64,000 nt of DNA from Chimonanthus salicifolius (taxonomy: Eukaryota; Streptophyta; Magnoliopsida; Laurales; Calycanthaceae), in the NCBI GenBank assembly GCA_013350335.1, contig CM023539.1:28885043-28949042 (forward strand), read 5' to 3'. This document shows, in pieces, positions 21,542-32,615 of this stretch; within the stretch, counting starts at the first letter, position 1, and every line of letters begins with the position of its first letter. Under the pieces are notes generated by a model. It did not search any database. It was given only the letters and a program-made list of their open reading frames with translations, and was not told where the DNA came from. The translations under genes and the position numbers were made by a program.

Positions 21542-22384
21542 TATAATACCCTGACTCGAATTTAGCTAAATTAATATAACTTATTTTAATAAATCATGTT
21601 TTGACCTGTTAATCATGAATATTACAGTAAGTTCTTTGTGAAAGTCCAGGATTGGCCCAATGAGAGCTTGATAGCACGTTGATCCAACCCATTGAAGTTG
21701 GAAGGGCAAAATGGTCATTTACCATAAAAGTGTTATTTTATTTTTAAATAATCGTGTGATTATTGATTGAGTGATATTGATTTCCTTATTAAGGATTTAA
21801 ATTTTGAAATTATAAGTATTTTAATTATACTTTTAATTTCAGAAAATGTTATTAAAAACAACGTGAAAAGATCCCGAAAGTTAGGAAATAATTATTTTAA
21901 GCAATTTTAGAAGTGAGAAAATTATAAGAAAATATGTGTTATTAAATTATGTTTTAATTCATTGTTTTATGTTTTCCGAATTTGAAAATAAAAGTTTTAA
22001 ACCCTTTAAATAAATACAATTTAAATGAAGGGAATAATGATAAAATTTGATTTTTGTTTAAATCAATTAATTTGGTAAATTATAATTCTTCAAAATCTTA
22101 TGATATATAGAGTTTTTAAAACCCAACATTTTGGTTAATATGGATTAAATTAATTAAATCCTTTAATAGTTAAATATTGGAATTAAATGAAAAAGGGTTA
22201 AAATGCAAATAAGAATTAAAGGGTAAAATGCAAAAACCAAAAATTTGAAGTCACCTGCGTAACGGGTGATGCAGCGAAGCTGTTGTGTATGGGTCGACTC
22301 ATACAAGCTACCATCGTAGCTTGCAGAGCATCGTGTGGATGGATTTCCAACCAGTGGCAAACCTATTGGTCTACCCTTCCAGAG

Positions 22385-22396
22385 CCTATTTAAACC
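22385..22396 (+). promoter_or_regulatory. TATA-like box in T2 LTR
   Basis: CCTATTTAAACCC lies about 850 bp into the LTR. The other T2 copies have TATA sequences at equivalent places: GCATATAAATGC at 36889-36900 and, on the minus strand, GGCTATAAATTC at 50391-50402. A splice-donor-like AAGGTAACC follows about 150 bp later (22536) in this copy and in the 50256 region. Confidence 0.55.
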
Positions 22397-22857
22397 CAGC
22401 AGATCTCAGTGGAAATCACCCTTGTTTCCATGCTTTTTATCTCTGCTCTTCCTGCTTTTTCGTCATTTAGTTTTACCATTGCTTTGAAGTGGAAGTTTTT
22501 CCAGCTGCTGAATTTCAGCCCATGGACAAAAGCGAAGGTAACCATTGTTTTTATTTTCAAATTCTAACTTGTCTAGGATCAAACAAAAGTAAATTTGGTT
22601 GAAATTTGAGTGTCAAAATCAATTTTGAAGTTTAATGGAAAACATGGATTTTCATGTGTCTTGCTGGTTTTTCTCTTTGAATATGATGTTTTTAATTAGT
22701 GTTTTTTGTCCAATTGAATTCGAAATTAAATAGGACTAATTGAAGAGTCTATATGACTAGAAGGATGTGAAAAATGAATTCAGAAAACCCACTGTTTCTG
22801 TATTCGTATTTCACTCAGTCCCTCTTGGCACTGCATTGGTACAGATGATGGAGGAAG

Positions 22858-23310
22858 AAGACGACTCTCGGAAGTTTTGAGAATCAGGTACCACTTCGGA
22901 AGTTCTGAGAATCAACCTTTAGAAGTTCCGAAGGTACCACTTCGGAAGTTCCGAACTACAATTCGGGGTTCCGAAGGAGCAGAGGCCAACCGTTATATTC
23001 TTCGCCTCAACGGGACAGACATGACGTTCCTAGTCTCCCTTGGACGTTCTGAATAGCTCAGAAGTTCCGAGCAGACCTCGGCAAGTTCTGAGGCAGACCG
23101 AGACTCTTAATTTCTGATTTTCTTTTTTCTCTTCAGAAGCAGGCTCTGACATTCCGAGACCTGAACTTCGAAAGTTCCGAAGGACTGAACCCCAAGTTCC
23201 GAGGGATTGAACCCAAGTTCCGAAGGTTCTATAAAAACCCAGAGTTTAAGCAGTGGCTCGGGAGTTCCGAAGCCACAATACCTGGTTCTGAGGCAAGTTC
23301 CAAGGAACCT
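22858..23310 (+). repeat. TTCGGAAGTTCCGAA palindrome array in T2 LTR
   Basis: At least fifteen imperfect copies of a motif around CTTCGGAAGTTCCGAAG, a 7-8-bp stem with a one-base centre, spread at uneven 15-50 bp intervals. Decay is again mostly at CpG (TTCTGAG, TTCCAAG). The matching T2 LTR on the minus strand carries the same array at 49555-49935. The spacers are not tandem units of a fixed length. Confidence 0.85.
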
Positions 23311-23574
23311 AGAACTGGTTTTGGAAATTTGGTCTAAGTTAGTGATTCCATGTTAAGTTTAGACCCTAGGTTTTGATGTGATGTTTATACCAATTTGATA
23401 AATTAAAATTGATACTAACCCTTTTCATTTGTATTATTATGTAAACCTATATTATGTATTCACTTCCAAGCCACTACCCTCTATCTGTGGCGCAGCGGAA
23501 ACGCAACCCGGTAACTATCAGTAGCTGAGTGATTAACTTCGTCGCTTGGTAGAAAAGAAGGGTTTGGGCACTGT

Positions 23575-23760
23575 GTGATCTCTATGCCTAACTCGCTATG
23601 CGAGTAGTGGCCTGAGCATACTATATCTCTAGGACTAATTCAATATATGAGTAGTGACTTAAGCATCTTATATCTCTAGGGCCTAACTCAATATGTCTCC
23701 ATGGTCATTTCCAGAAGACAATATGTATAGTGGCATGAGCACATATTTATATGGATTATT
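23575..23760 (+). repeat. About 57-bp tandem repeat in T2 LTR
   Basis: Three to four units with 'cctaactcgctatgcgagta', 'gtggcctgagcatactatat' and 'ctctaggactaattcaatat'. The reverse complement is at 49180-49335 in the minus T2 LTR, with three cleaner units ('gtgctcaggccactactcgt'). It holds the same relative place as the T1 variable repeat. Confidence 0.75.
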
Positions 23761-24214
23761 GCAATTTAAAATGGATAGTAAACCAGTAAGGAGACTCATA
23801 TCCATTTCCCTTAGAGTTTTTCCAGAAAATAGGATTGAAGGATTTGAAATACTATGAATATATGTTATTGTATTTGTGTATCATGTTTGACTAATGATTG
23901 TATGATTCATTGTATTCTTGTTTGTGTGTTTAAACAGATACCGAGAAATCCTACATTTTCGGTGGGGACACTTAACATTACAGTAGGAGTAAATCAGGTT
24001 AAGAGGATCTACTAAAATGAGTGGTTTCAAAAATCAGACTTAATTAACCCACTTATATGCCTAGACATGATGCATTATTATGAAATGTGCTTATTGCTTC
24101 TAACGATGTGATCGCATATTGTGATTATTGATGATGAAATACTTATAAACTTGAAACATTATGATGATATTGATAATGCCTCCATGTACCTTCAACCGTT
24201 GAACTGTTATCGAC

Positions 24215-24294
24215 GCAGGTGTGTCGGTTTGCATCTAGTGGCCCAAGTGTGTCAGTTATTGGCCCAGATGTGTCAGTATCGACCCAAGTGTGTC
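24215..24294 (+). repeat. GTGTGTC minisatellite in T2 LTR
   Basis: Short 20-28-bp units around 'ggcccaagtgtgtcagt' repeated about four times. The minus-strand T2 LTR has the same at 48634-48745 as 'gacacacttgggccggt'. The last unit was the target of the TRIM insertion at 24295. Confidence 0.75.
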
Positions 24295-25089
24295 TGTAAC
24301 GACCTGACCCGTGAAGAGGGCTTAGGGTCCAATTCAGTGTGAAATTGTCTGCTCTAGGTCCAAAAACATGGCCCTAACGGTTTTGCCTTTAGGACTGACC
24401 CAACCCGGTAGGCGTAAAACGCGTTACATGAGTTAAGGAGGGGCAACCACTTATAAACCCCATCCGGAAGTCCTCAACTTCCGATGTGGGACTCTCCAAA
24501 ATTCCCACACTCACTCCCACTTGCTGGGCTTGTTGGATCCGACCGGCCACACTGCTGGTCCGACTGACAAGGCCCAGTTTCACTTGGATCAACCTTTTTA
24601 GGGCCTGGCTTTTGGCTCATGGGCCAGGATATCACAATCCACCCCCCATAAAGCCCAGAGCCTCCCTCGGCTCGACGCAACGAACCTAGTGGAAGACATT
24701 AAGCCCACACAATCCGAGTTTAGAACCGGAGTTGTGATACCAAATTTGTAACGATCCGACTCGTGAATAGGGCTTAGGGTCCAACTCAGTGTGAAATTGT
24801 CCGCTCTAAGTCCAAAAACATGGCCCTCACGGTTTTACCTTTGGGCCTGGCCCAACCTGGTAGGCTCAAAACACATCACATGAGTTAAGGAGGGCCAAGC
24901 ATTTATAAACCTCATTCAGAAGTCCTCAACTTCCGTTGTGGGACTCTCCAAAATTCCCACACTCACTCCCACTTGCTGGGCTTGTCGGATCCGACTGACC
25001 CACACTGCTGGTTCGACCGACAGGGTCCAGTTTCACTTGGATCAGCCATTCTAAGACCTGGCCTTTGGCTCATGGGTCAGGATATCACA
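24295..25089 (-). mobile_element. Complete TRIM retrotransposon, 795 bp
   Basis: Two LTRs of 342 and 343 bp (24295-24636 and 24747-25089) flank a 110-bp core. On the minus strand each LTR starts TGTGATATCCTG and ends GTCGTTACA or GATCGTTACA. Next to the 5' LTR is a primer-binding site TTTGGTATCAC (24733-24744), and next to the 3' LTR a polypurine tract ATGGGGGGTGGAT (24637-24650). Flanks GTGTC and ATGTC form a target duplication with one change. There is no coding capacity, as is normal for TRIMs, which borrow enzymes. The minus T2 LTR shows the unoccupied site at 48634-48650. It lacks the 5S-like segment of Cassandra. Confidence 0.93.
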
Positions 25090-25729
25090 ATGTCGGAGAT
25101 GTTCTTGTAAGATTTTACATTTTGACCGTGTCGGGACTTAATGCTTTTTTGTTAGTATAGTGCTTAGGTGTTACGGTGGATATCGACAGTAATAGGGATG
25201 GCTTGATTTATTGGCATGATAAACCAATTATGATGATGATGTTGATTTGTCTAACCTGATATTTTATTACACTGTATTGTTATGTTTTCTTCACTGGGCT
25301 GGTTAGCTCACACAACTCATATTTCAGGAGATGTGCCTAAGGAGGATGAACCTCCATTTCATGCTTAGAGTGAATAAAGCTGTTGCGGATGCTTGTGATT
25401 CCCACAGATGGGAATTTCATTTTATTTTGACTGTTGGTTCTTTTGAACTATGTTTTGTGTAAAGTAACGCATGTGGTACTTATGATATTTTTAATCATGT
25501 ATGAACCACCATGTTACTGCTAGTAACACTGATATGAATGATATTATCTTTTTATGATGGAATTTTTTTTTTGCAAACAGATAGACATATGGTACATATT
25601 TGAGTCCAAATGTAAAGAGCATGTGTGACATTTATTTCTGGGCCTAATTATTGATCCAGCACAGTTAGGAGTTATTAAGGATAAAAAAATAGTAGCGTTC
25701 CGGGCCCACCTTCGGGTCGGGGCGTTAAA

Positions 25730-25839
25730 GGGCTCGTACTTAATTGTGCTTGGTCTTAAAAAATAAACGGGCTAAAAAGCTTGAGTACAACACATTGAAC
25801 AAAAAGTATTTTTCAAAGCCCATTTAATCAGGTTAGGCC
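25730..25839 (+). repeat. Tandem repeat, continuation between two solo LTRs
   Basis: Less than one unit of the array seen at 20890-21541: 'ggctcgtacttaattgtgct', 'ttaaaaaataaacgggct', 'ttcaaagcccatttaatca'. It is bounded by the T2 solo LTR on the left and the T1 solo LTR on the right; the remainder of the unit (AGGCT GAGCTTGGAG) resumes at 29423. Confidence 0.8.
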
Positions 25840-26365
25840 TGTAACACCTCAGATTTTCAAATATTATTTTTATGAAATTATCCATTTTAATGGTGAATTT
25901 AAATTGGATCTTAAATGGATAAAGAATTGGGCATGACCCAATTAGGATCCAATTGAGTGTGGAATTGGTTTTATTAAAAAATAAATGAGTTTGAATTAAT
26001 TTAGTGATGCATTTAAATAAAAGATTGCATGGCCGAATTTTAGATGTAAAAATCTAGGATTAGGCGCATGAGATCTTTTAAAAAAAAGAGTATGCATATA
26101 ATCTTAAATTAATTAAAAGAAGTGTCTAAATTAAACACAAGGGCACACAGCAATGGGGCATAGTTTATCTTAGACACATTCTAATTTAAGCAAGGGAGGT
26201 CGGAAATTACTAATTTAAGAAAGGGAGGTTGGCAACTACTAATCTAAGACAAGGGGTACACGGCATTGCTATCCTAGCATTGGCCGAGTGGAAGCTTAGA
26301 AAGAGGGAAGCAAAGAGGAAGGACAATTTCTATCTTAGTACTTTCTATGTTCATCAATTGGAATG

Positions 26366-26375
26366 GCATAAAAGG
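26366..26375 (+). promoter_or_regulatory. TATA box in T1 LTR
   Basis: GGCATAAAAGGGGAG, followed by 'gggtacacgg'. It matches the minus copy at 19521-19530 in both sequence and distance to the putative donor (about 190 bp). Confidence 0.55.
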
Positions 26376-26598
26376 GGAGACATAGAGGGGTACACGGTTT
26401 TACATCCTCATTGTCGAATTCTCTCTCTCAATTTCTCATCCTCTCACACGGCAAAGAACAAGAGAAGAAAAGGCAGCAACAAGAAGGTGTTCTTGGTTGG
26501 AGAAAAATTAAGAAGAAAGGAGAAGGATTAGAAGAACAAGAAATTGGAAAAAGGTTAGTATCTTAATGGAATAATTTATTTTGAAATAAAAGAAACAT

Positions 26599-28201
26599 AG
26601 GGTTCGGCCATGGTGAATGGCCGAACCCCATGGAAGAAGTTTGGATGATGATTGATAATTTTTAAATGGAAAGAAAAGAACCACCATGGCCGAACCCCAT
26701 GATTGATTAAAGGAAGATATGGTTTATTTCATTGGGTTATTAAGAATGAAAACCATGGAAGTTATTAATAAGTTCATGGGGTTTTCAAACATGAAGATCA
26801 TGGATTTATGCTTATGTCTTAAGAGGATTTTAAATGGAGATAGTAGGGATGTAGGTTGGCCATGGCATGGCCGAACCATGATTGCTTTATGGCTAAGTTG
26901 ATTGGATCAAAAGAATGGGAAAGAAAGGGGTGAGGTTCGGCCATAGTGTATGGCCGAACCCCATCAATTATATTTATGTTTTTAATTGATTATAATGGAT
27001 GGTAATCAGTTAAATTTAATAAGAGGTTAATGTTATTGATATGTAACTTTTCAAGGGATTAATTAATCAAGATCATGAACCATAGGGTTCGGCCATGGTG
27101 TATGGCTGAACCCCATGGGGTTGTTTTGGAAGGGAGATAGTTTTTGGTTGCTAATTATGGAAAGAGTTGCTAAATTGGAAAGGACTCCAATTTTGGAAAG
27201 AGGGTTTCTAATTTAAGAAACTATCCAATTATGGAAAGGGGAATTTATTTATGGAAACCTTCTAATAATAGAAGGTGGAGTTTAATTAAGGAAACCTTCC
27301 AATTATGGAAAGGTGGAGTTTAATTTGGAAACTTCCTATTTATGGAAGGATTTGCTATGTATGGCAATTTTCTAATTAAGAATGAATGGATTGGTTGCCA
27401 TGAGTGAGGTTCGGCCATGGTGTATGGCCGAACCCCAGTAGGGTTTATTTTTGGAAACCTTTGTATCTATAGAAGGTTGTTTATTAAGTAAGTTTCTAAA
27501 AATAGAAGGAGGAGATTAAAAAGGGAAAAGTTCTATTTTTGGAAGGTGGAAACTAAATTAGAAAGTTTTAATTTAAGAACCTTCTAATTAAGGAAATCTA
27601 AAATAGGAAACTTTTTAAGTATGGAGTGTTAATGTTATAATTGGAAACTATACACCATAGGGTTCAGCCAAGGTGTATGGCCGAACCCCATGGTCCAAAT
27701 TAAGGGATCAAATGGCATTTTAAGTCATGGTTAAGGGTTGATTGATGAATCGAATTATGAACCTATTTTATGAGTTATGTTTTGTGAATTTTTAAATAAA
27801 GGGAAGGATACAAACATGTGTTATGAATTATTGATGAAGGTAGTGGCAAAATGGTAATTACATGCCAAAGTGGAGGATCATGGGTTCGGCCATGGTGTAT
27901 GGCCGAACCCTATGAGTTGTGTTTGATGGACTTGTTTGGTTAAGGAAATTTATACGGTCTAATTATGGTAGATTTAAATGAATGAGGGAAACAATGGCAA
28001 TTTTGTAAACAATGGAAATATTGGACATAGGGTTCGGCCATAGTGTATGGCCGAACCCCATGAATTAGTATTAGGACTATGTGTATGGATTAGTTTGGAA
28101 CCTAAGCAAAGAAAGTGTCTATGGTTATGTAAAATGGCATTATGGTAATTAATTGAATTAATGGACCATGGGTTCGGCCATGGTGTATGGCCGAACCCCA
28201 T
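26599..28201 (+). repeat. Dispersed TTCGGCC hairpin array in the 25840 LTR
   Basis: Copies at about 26599, 26684 (right arm only), 26855 (short), 26934, 27088, 27408, 27659, 27884, 28030 and 28168. Stems at 27884 and 28168 are perfect with loop GGTGT. Between 27130 and 27620 the spacer is a run of 'ggaaaccttccaattatgga' phrases, matched in reverse at 18480-18700. Confidence 0.9.
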
Positions 28202-29458
28202 GGGGTTTTGTTTATGGACTTAGAACCTTGAAAATCAAGTGGGACTTAATTATGATTAATTATTGTGTTATAAGGTAATGGGATCTCACACGGCGTTTAC
28301 GATCGTGAGCGGTTACTGGACGAAAGACGCAAAGACACGTAACGGTCTTTGGTAGGATTCCACCGCTTTGAAACCATGGTTTATGTACTTTGTGTTTATC
28401 TTATTTTTGATGAATTTATGTTTCAGAGGATATGTTTTATATTGAATTTTAAATGCTATATCTATATGAGGAAAGAGCATGTGTTTTAAATATGATTTTA
28501 AATGCTATGTTTATTTGTATAAATAGCATGTGTTGAATATGTTTCAAATGTGATTTTAAATGCTATATTTATGCTATAAAATAGCATGTATTTCATTGGC
28601 ATCTCATGCATGGCATGGGGTGGAGGATTTGTAACCGGAGGGGTCACACTCCATCGGGGCGTTCGAAAAACCTATGTGTGGTAACTTGATGTGATTTTCT
28701 ATCAGGAAGAATCCGGAGGGTCCACACTCCGTTGGGGCGTCCGGAAGACCTATGTGGTGGGTACTTTATGTACATGTGATGGGTGGGACTCATTGCATTT
28801 GTCATCATTGCATGGCATGGTTTTACATGGTTTTATATATTATGTTATAATATATGTTTTGTACTAACCATGTGTTAGCCGTAACTGGAATACCTACTGG
28901 GCACGTTGTTCTAACGTCCTACTTCTACCCTAGTTGATGATATAGGTAATCAGGGGAACGAGGAATGCAAGACGAGCCAGGCTTAGGAGCTTGGATGATT
29001 TATTTTATATGTTTTGAATAAAATTACTTATGGACTTGTAATTGAGTAACTAGTTTCGAATGTAATAACTTAGATGGTTGGATGATTTATTTGATAATTA
29101 TGATGTTTTAATTATGGACAAGGACTTGACGTACTTTGCTATCTGAATGGAATAAAACTTGGTTCTATTATGATTCTGCATTTTGATGTTATGATTCCGC
29201 ATGTTATGATTTTTATTCCGCATGTTGATATTGCTACGTGTGAACCATTTTAGTGGACTGAGTCCATGCACACATAGGGTTGGCTAGTTAAGGGCCGGAC
29301 TTTGGAAGTTCGGACTTAGCTCGCGTCGTGATGTCCCGTGCTCTATCACTCTACTCTGTTATAAAAAAAAATATAATCTGAATTTACGGGAAAAAACGAG
29401 TGAAAAAGGGCGGGACATTACAAGGCTGAGCTTGGAGAAATGAAAACCCTTGGAAAAA

Positions 29459-29545
29459 AGCCATCAATAAGATTTGAAACCATGTCATTTACATGAGAAA
29501 TAAATATCTTTACCACTAGACCAAAAACTTTTCTATCTAATTTAG
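29459..29545 (-). repeat. Right inverted end with tRNA-like segment
   Basis: Reverse complement of the left end at 20750-20850: minus strand reads TCTAGTGGTAAAGATATTTA then TTTCTCATGTAAATGACATGG and GTTTCAAATC. If the two solo LTRs are removed, the two inverted ends enclose about 1 kb of tandem repeats. Confidence 0.55.
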
Positions 29546-29557
29546 ACTATAAAACAA

Positions 29558-30213
29558 GGGGAGTCATACAGACACCCGGGAAATCTTTCCCTGCACACCC
29601 GTTTTCCAAAACTTAATGGAAATTAGCCTTTTACTCTTCCATTTAAAAACGCCACATTTTCGAAACAGTGATCCACCGAATGTTCGTTTGAACAAATTCA
29701 AAAATTCGTTCGAATGAAGTGGGTTGTGAAGTGAGATTTTCAAACGAAGTCGTTTCTCTACTGATTTCTACAAATAAGGTATTAAAATTCATCTACTCTG
29801 AAATTTATGAACTCCGGGACTGATTTTAACTGAAAAGGTATAGTTTTGGGCTTAAAAAATCATACCCAAAGAATCAAGAGGGAAGTTTCTTAATTCTTTG
29901 GGTACGATTTTTGAGGCCCAAAACTATACTTTTTTCAATTAAAGTCAGTCTCAGAGTTCATAAAATTAAGAGTAGATGAATTTTGATACCTTTTTTGTAG
30001 AAATCGGTCGAGAATCGATTTCGTTTAAAAATCCCACTTCACAACCCACTTCAGTTCGAACGAATTTTTGAATTCGTCCGAACAAACATTCGGTGGATCA
30101 CTCGATCGAAGGATTGCGGCATTTTTAAGTGGAAGGACAAAAGGGTAATTTCCATCGACATTTGGAAAATGGGTGTGTAGAGGAAGATTTCCAAGGTGTC
30201 TATATGGGCTTCC
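29558..30213. repeat. Foldback element: 320-bp inverted arms, 10-bp loop
   Basis: The left arm (29558-29878) and right arm (29889-30213) are reverse complements over their whole length with scattered mismatches and a few small gaps. Aligned points: 'gatccaccgaatgtt' at 29669 and 30088-30102, 'gaagtgggttgtgaagtg' at 29716 and 30034-30051, and 'tatagttttgggc' at 29840 and 29917-29929. Terminal sequence is about CATAYAGACACC. Such elements are MITE-like nonautonomous DNA transposons; the transcript would be a long hairpin, a possible source of siRNA. No coding sequence. The target duplication is not clear. Confidence 0.9.
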
Positions 30214-31800
30214 TAAAATAATATGTAAAAGAATAAAAAACGATGAGGGATCACAAAACTAGCGCTGAAGTTTCATGTGTGGTTGTACTTCTGAAAAGGA
30301 ATCGCAATTGTCTTCCATGTTGATGGGGACCTTTTGGTAAAAAAAGGGTCTGACAGGGCTTACCTGGCACCTTGACCCAATAAATTTTTTGAAGGTAGAA
30401 TTACACAAAATCTAAAATTTTGAAATATTTCCATACAAAAATCCCTTCAAAATGACCACAATTGGTTTTTTTAAATTTGTGTCTAAAGCAAGAACATTTT
30501 ATCAAATAGAAAATATAGTAATCCCCTTATCAAAATACATATTCTCCCAATAATTTAGTTACAAAATTTTGGTAGCCGTCTCTAGGGTGAGAACAAGCAA
30601 AAAGATTACAAGTTTTTATGATTGAAAAGAATTAAGAAGAGGAGAAGAATATCATGTTATTCTTGGGCTTCTTGAGTAATACTTATATTTTAATTCTAAA
30701 AAATATATTTAATAATAAGGGTTGAACCTAGGGCTGAAATTCGAACGGGTTGGGCCAGGTTTTAACAAACTCACCAAACCCATATAAATAATAATTGAGC
30801 CTGACCTGACTCGAATCAAGATGCTGCCAGAATTGCTCAACTCGACCTGACTCGAGTTGCCAACCTGCCCCAACTCGAGTTCTTGGCTCGACATGACTTG
30901 AGTTGCTTGCCCAACATTTCGACTCATTTTTAGCCCAAATTTAGAGAAAATTAGAAACATTTTTTATATTTCTTGAAACTCAGATCGGATCAGGTCAATT
31001 CGGGCCGGGTTGAGTTTATTTTAAATATTTGATCCAACCCAACCCGAATTTCATATATATTTTTTTTCCAATTCAATCAGACATTAAATTTACAAATACA
31101 TACTCACCCTATTGATTTCTTGAGTCGAATCATGCGATTTGAATTAAAATCTGACCCAAATTTCACCCCCATAGATCCTAAAGCTAATAAGCTAATAGAA
31201 TAACGATTTTTTTTTTTCTCCATATGCCGTCGCCGATTCGTCATGGTTTTTGTCTAAGAATGAGGAGACCCTCCACCTCTGCCTTGTTTGGATCATTGCT
31301 TTCGTTGAAATTTTGAATTTCATGAATGTTACCTTTTTTGTCAATGAAATGACATATTCATTAGTTACTGAGAGGTTAGGAGTTGGATGGTGAAGAGTTT
31401 CGACTCATTAGTTTTACTTTAAGCCCTTCGAAAATTCGAAAAAATGGTCTCTTTCATTTTTGTCATTAGGTGGAATGTGGATTAGTTGGCTGATTATTTG
31501 ATTTTCCTCGTGCAATAACATTGGAGTGGAATGAATAATGAGTGACTTTTATACCTTTGAAGGGTTCCAATCATACACGTGTTGGTACGACACCAGAACC
31601 ATTCAGATACTCTAACTATGATCCGAATCAAATATAGCACTTTCCGTTGAGATTACTTCTATGGAGGCTCTATCTAAAACCATGGGACGATGGCATTTTA
31701 AAAATGTTAATTAAATAGATGAATTTAGCAATGAATTTAAATATTTTAAAAATTAATGATTGTTTAAAATGTAATTTTATCTAATTTAATTCAAAATTAA
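30214..31800. other. Unassigned sequence with a CTCGAG-rich patch
   Basis: No gene is supported. From about 30720 to 31060 there are repeated 'actcgacctgactcgagttg' phrases with palindromes such as AACTCGAGTT, and 'gggttgggccaggtt' / 'caacccaacccgaatttc' phrases facing each other. This looks like a degenerate interspersed repeat. The rest is AT-rich with no recognisable domain. Confidence 0.45.
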
Positions 31801-31985
31801 TACTCCCTATGTCCCAATTTAGTTGTCTCATATGTACTTTAAAACTGTACCAAAATAGTTGTCTCATATGTATTTTGGAAGAGTTAAAAGGATATTTGAG
31901 AGAAGTTCATAAGCCTTTTGAGAGTCGTTCCTTAAAAATTCAAATTTTTAAAATGAGACAACTAAAATAGAATAGAGAGAGAAAG
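31801..31985. mobile_element. Stowaway-like MITE, about 180 bp
   Basis: The left end, after TA, reads CTCCCTATGTCCCAATTTAG then TTGTCTCAT; the right end in reverse complement reads CTCTCTATTCTATTTTAG then TTGTCTCAT. This fits the CTCCCT(C)CGTCCC terminal repeats of Stowaway (Tc1/mariner-type) MITEs that insert at TA. An inner direct repeat of 'aaaatagttgtctcatatgt' follows the left end. The right terminus is decayed, so its exact end and TA are uncertain. Confidence 0.7.
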
Positions 31986-32424
31986 AAAAACATGCAGAGC
32001 TTTTGATGGTTGTAGTTGAATGTTCACCTTACTTTTACCCAATCACAACCATACATTCATAGATATACATTGTACGATCATGATATGAACTCGTACTACA
32101 ATTTTTAAGGGCTCATTGTTACAATATAAAGATTATAAGTTCAAGTCCTATGAACATTAGATAAAGAGTTTGTCTATAAAAACAATTTATCAAATTTAAA
32201 TACAAAGGCCAACTCTACGATCACGAGGATCAGAAGATAAATACTGTATTATTGATATTTAGAAATGTTTGGAGATTAATTGATTGTAGTGCAATATTAG
32301 TTATATTTACCTGCAGAATTCAACTTCTAACAAATGTATGTATAGTTGCATCATAATTATTATCATAAGCCAAAATCTCATCTATCTAGTATGTGGGAGT
32401 TATTGTCAAATGCTATATACCTTT

Positions 32425-32615
32425 GAGCTGCCAGTGTTGGCTTTGCAGTCAAGAACGTGCCTGAGATGTGAGAAGGTCTTAGGTTTAATTCACTCTTAGT
32501 GCAAAAAGGCAACTCCCTGTAGTGTTACTCGGTGTGTGGACAGTGAGATTTGCAAATGCTCCAAAGACTAGTCTAATATTCTAAGAGGCCTAGATACTTT
32601 GTCTTAAAAAAATGT
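32425..32615 (+). repeat. SINE-like tRNA-derived repeat
   Basis: 'ttggctttgcagtcaagaac' followed by 'tgagatgtgagaaggtctta' and GGTTTAATTC has the spacing of tRNA A and B boxes. A body follows ('cactcttagtgcaaaaaggc') and the segment ends in a short A-run near 32608. A shorter relative (GGATTGAAGTC, 'cactctcaacgtagaagagt', A-run) lies at 32690-32756. No clear target duplications. Confidence 0.4.

Larger units (their letters stand above)
21542..25729 (+). repeat. T2 solo LTR, 4188 bp, containing a TRIM element
   Basis: Starts TATAATACCCTGACTCG (the intact form TGTAATACCCTGACCCG is at 51219 minus) and ends GGGGCGTTAAA. Flanks AGGCT (21537-21541) and GGGCT (25730-25734) form a 5-bp target duplication with one change, and joining the flanks restores a normal repeat unit ('ttgggctcgtacttaattg'). 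Inside: TATA box near 22386, donor at 22538, TTCGGAA palindrome array, short tandem repeats, TRIM, acceptor at 25327. Without the TRIM it is about 3.4 kb, close to the minus copy at 47993-51219. Confidence 0.9.
25840..29422 (+). repeat. T1 solo LTR, 3583 bp
   Basis: Starts TGTAACACCTCAG and ends GCGGGACATTACA (29422). Flanks AGGCC (25835-25839) and AGGCT (29423-29427) form a 5-bp target duplication with one change. Internal order: TATA box 26366-26375, donor AAG|GTTAGTA at 26554, about ten hairpins (26599-28200), tandem repeat 28625-28755, acceptor TTCTACCCTAG ending 28933, GGCTAGTTAAGGG block 29281. The 100-aa ORF at 26229-26531 falls in the leader region and shows no domain. Confidence 0.92.

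Noticed and set aside
24295..25089. A Cassandra-type TRIM with 5S rRNA sequence
   Set aside because: No 5S-like box A/IE/C segment is seen in its LTRs, so it is a TRIM of another family.
26229..26531. A 100-codon basic ORF
   Set aside because: It lies in the T1 LTR leader between the TATA box region and the putative donor; the other T1 copies do not keep the frame.
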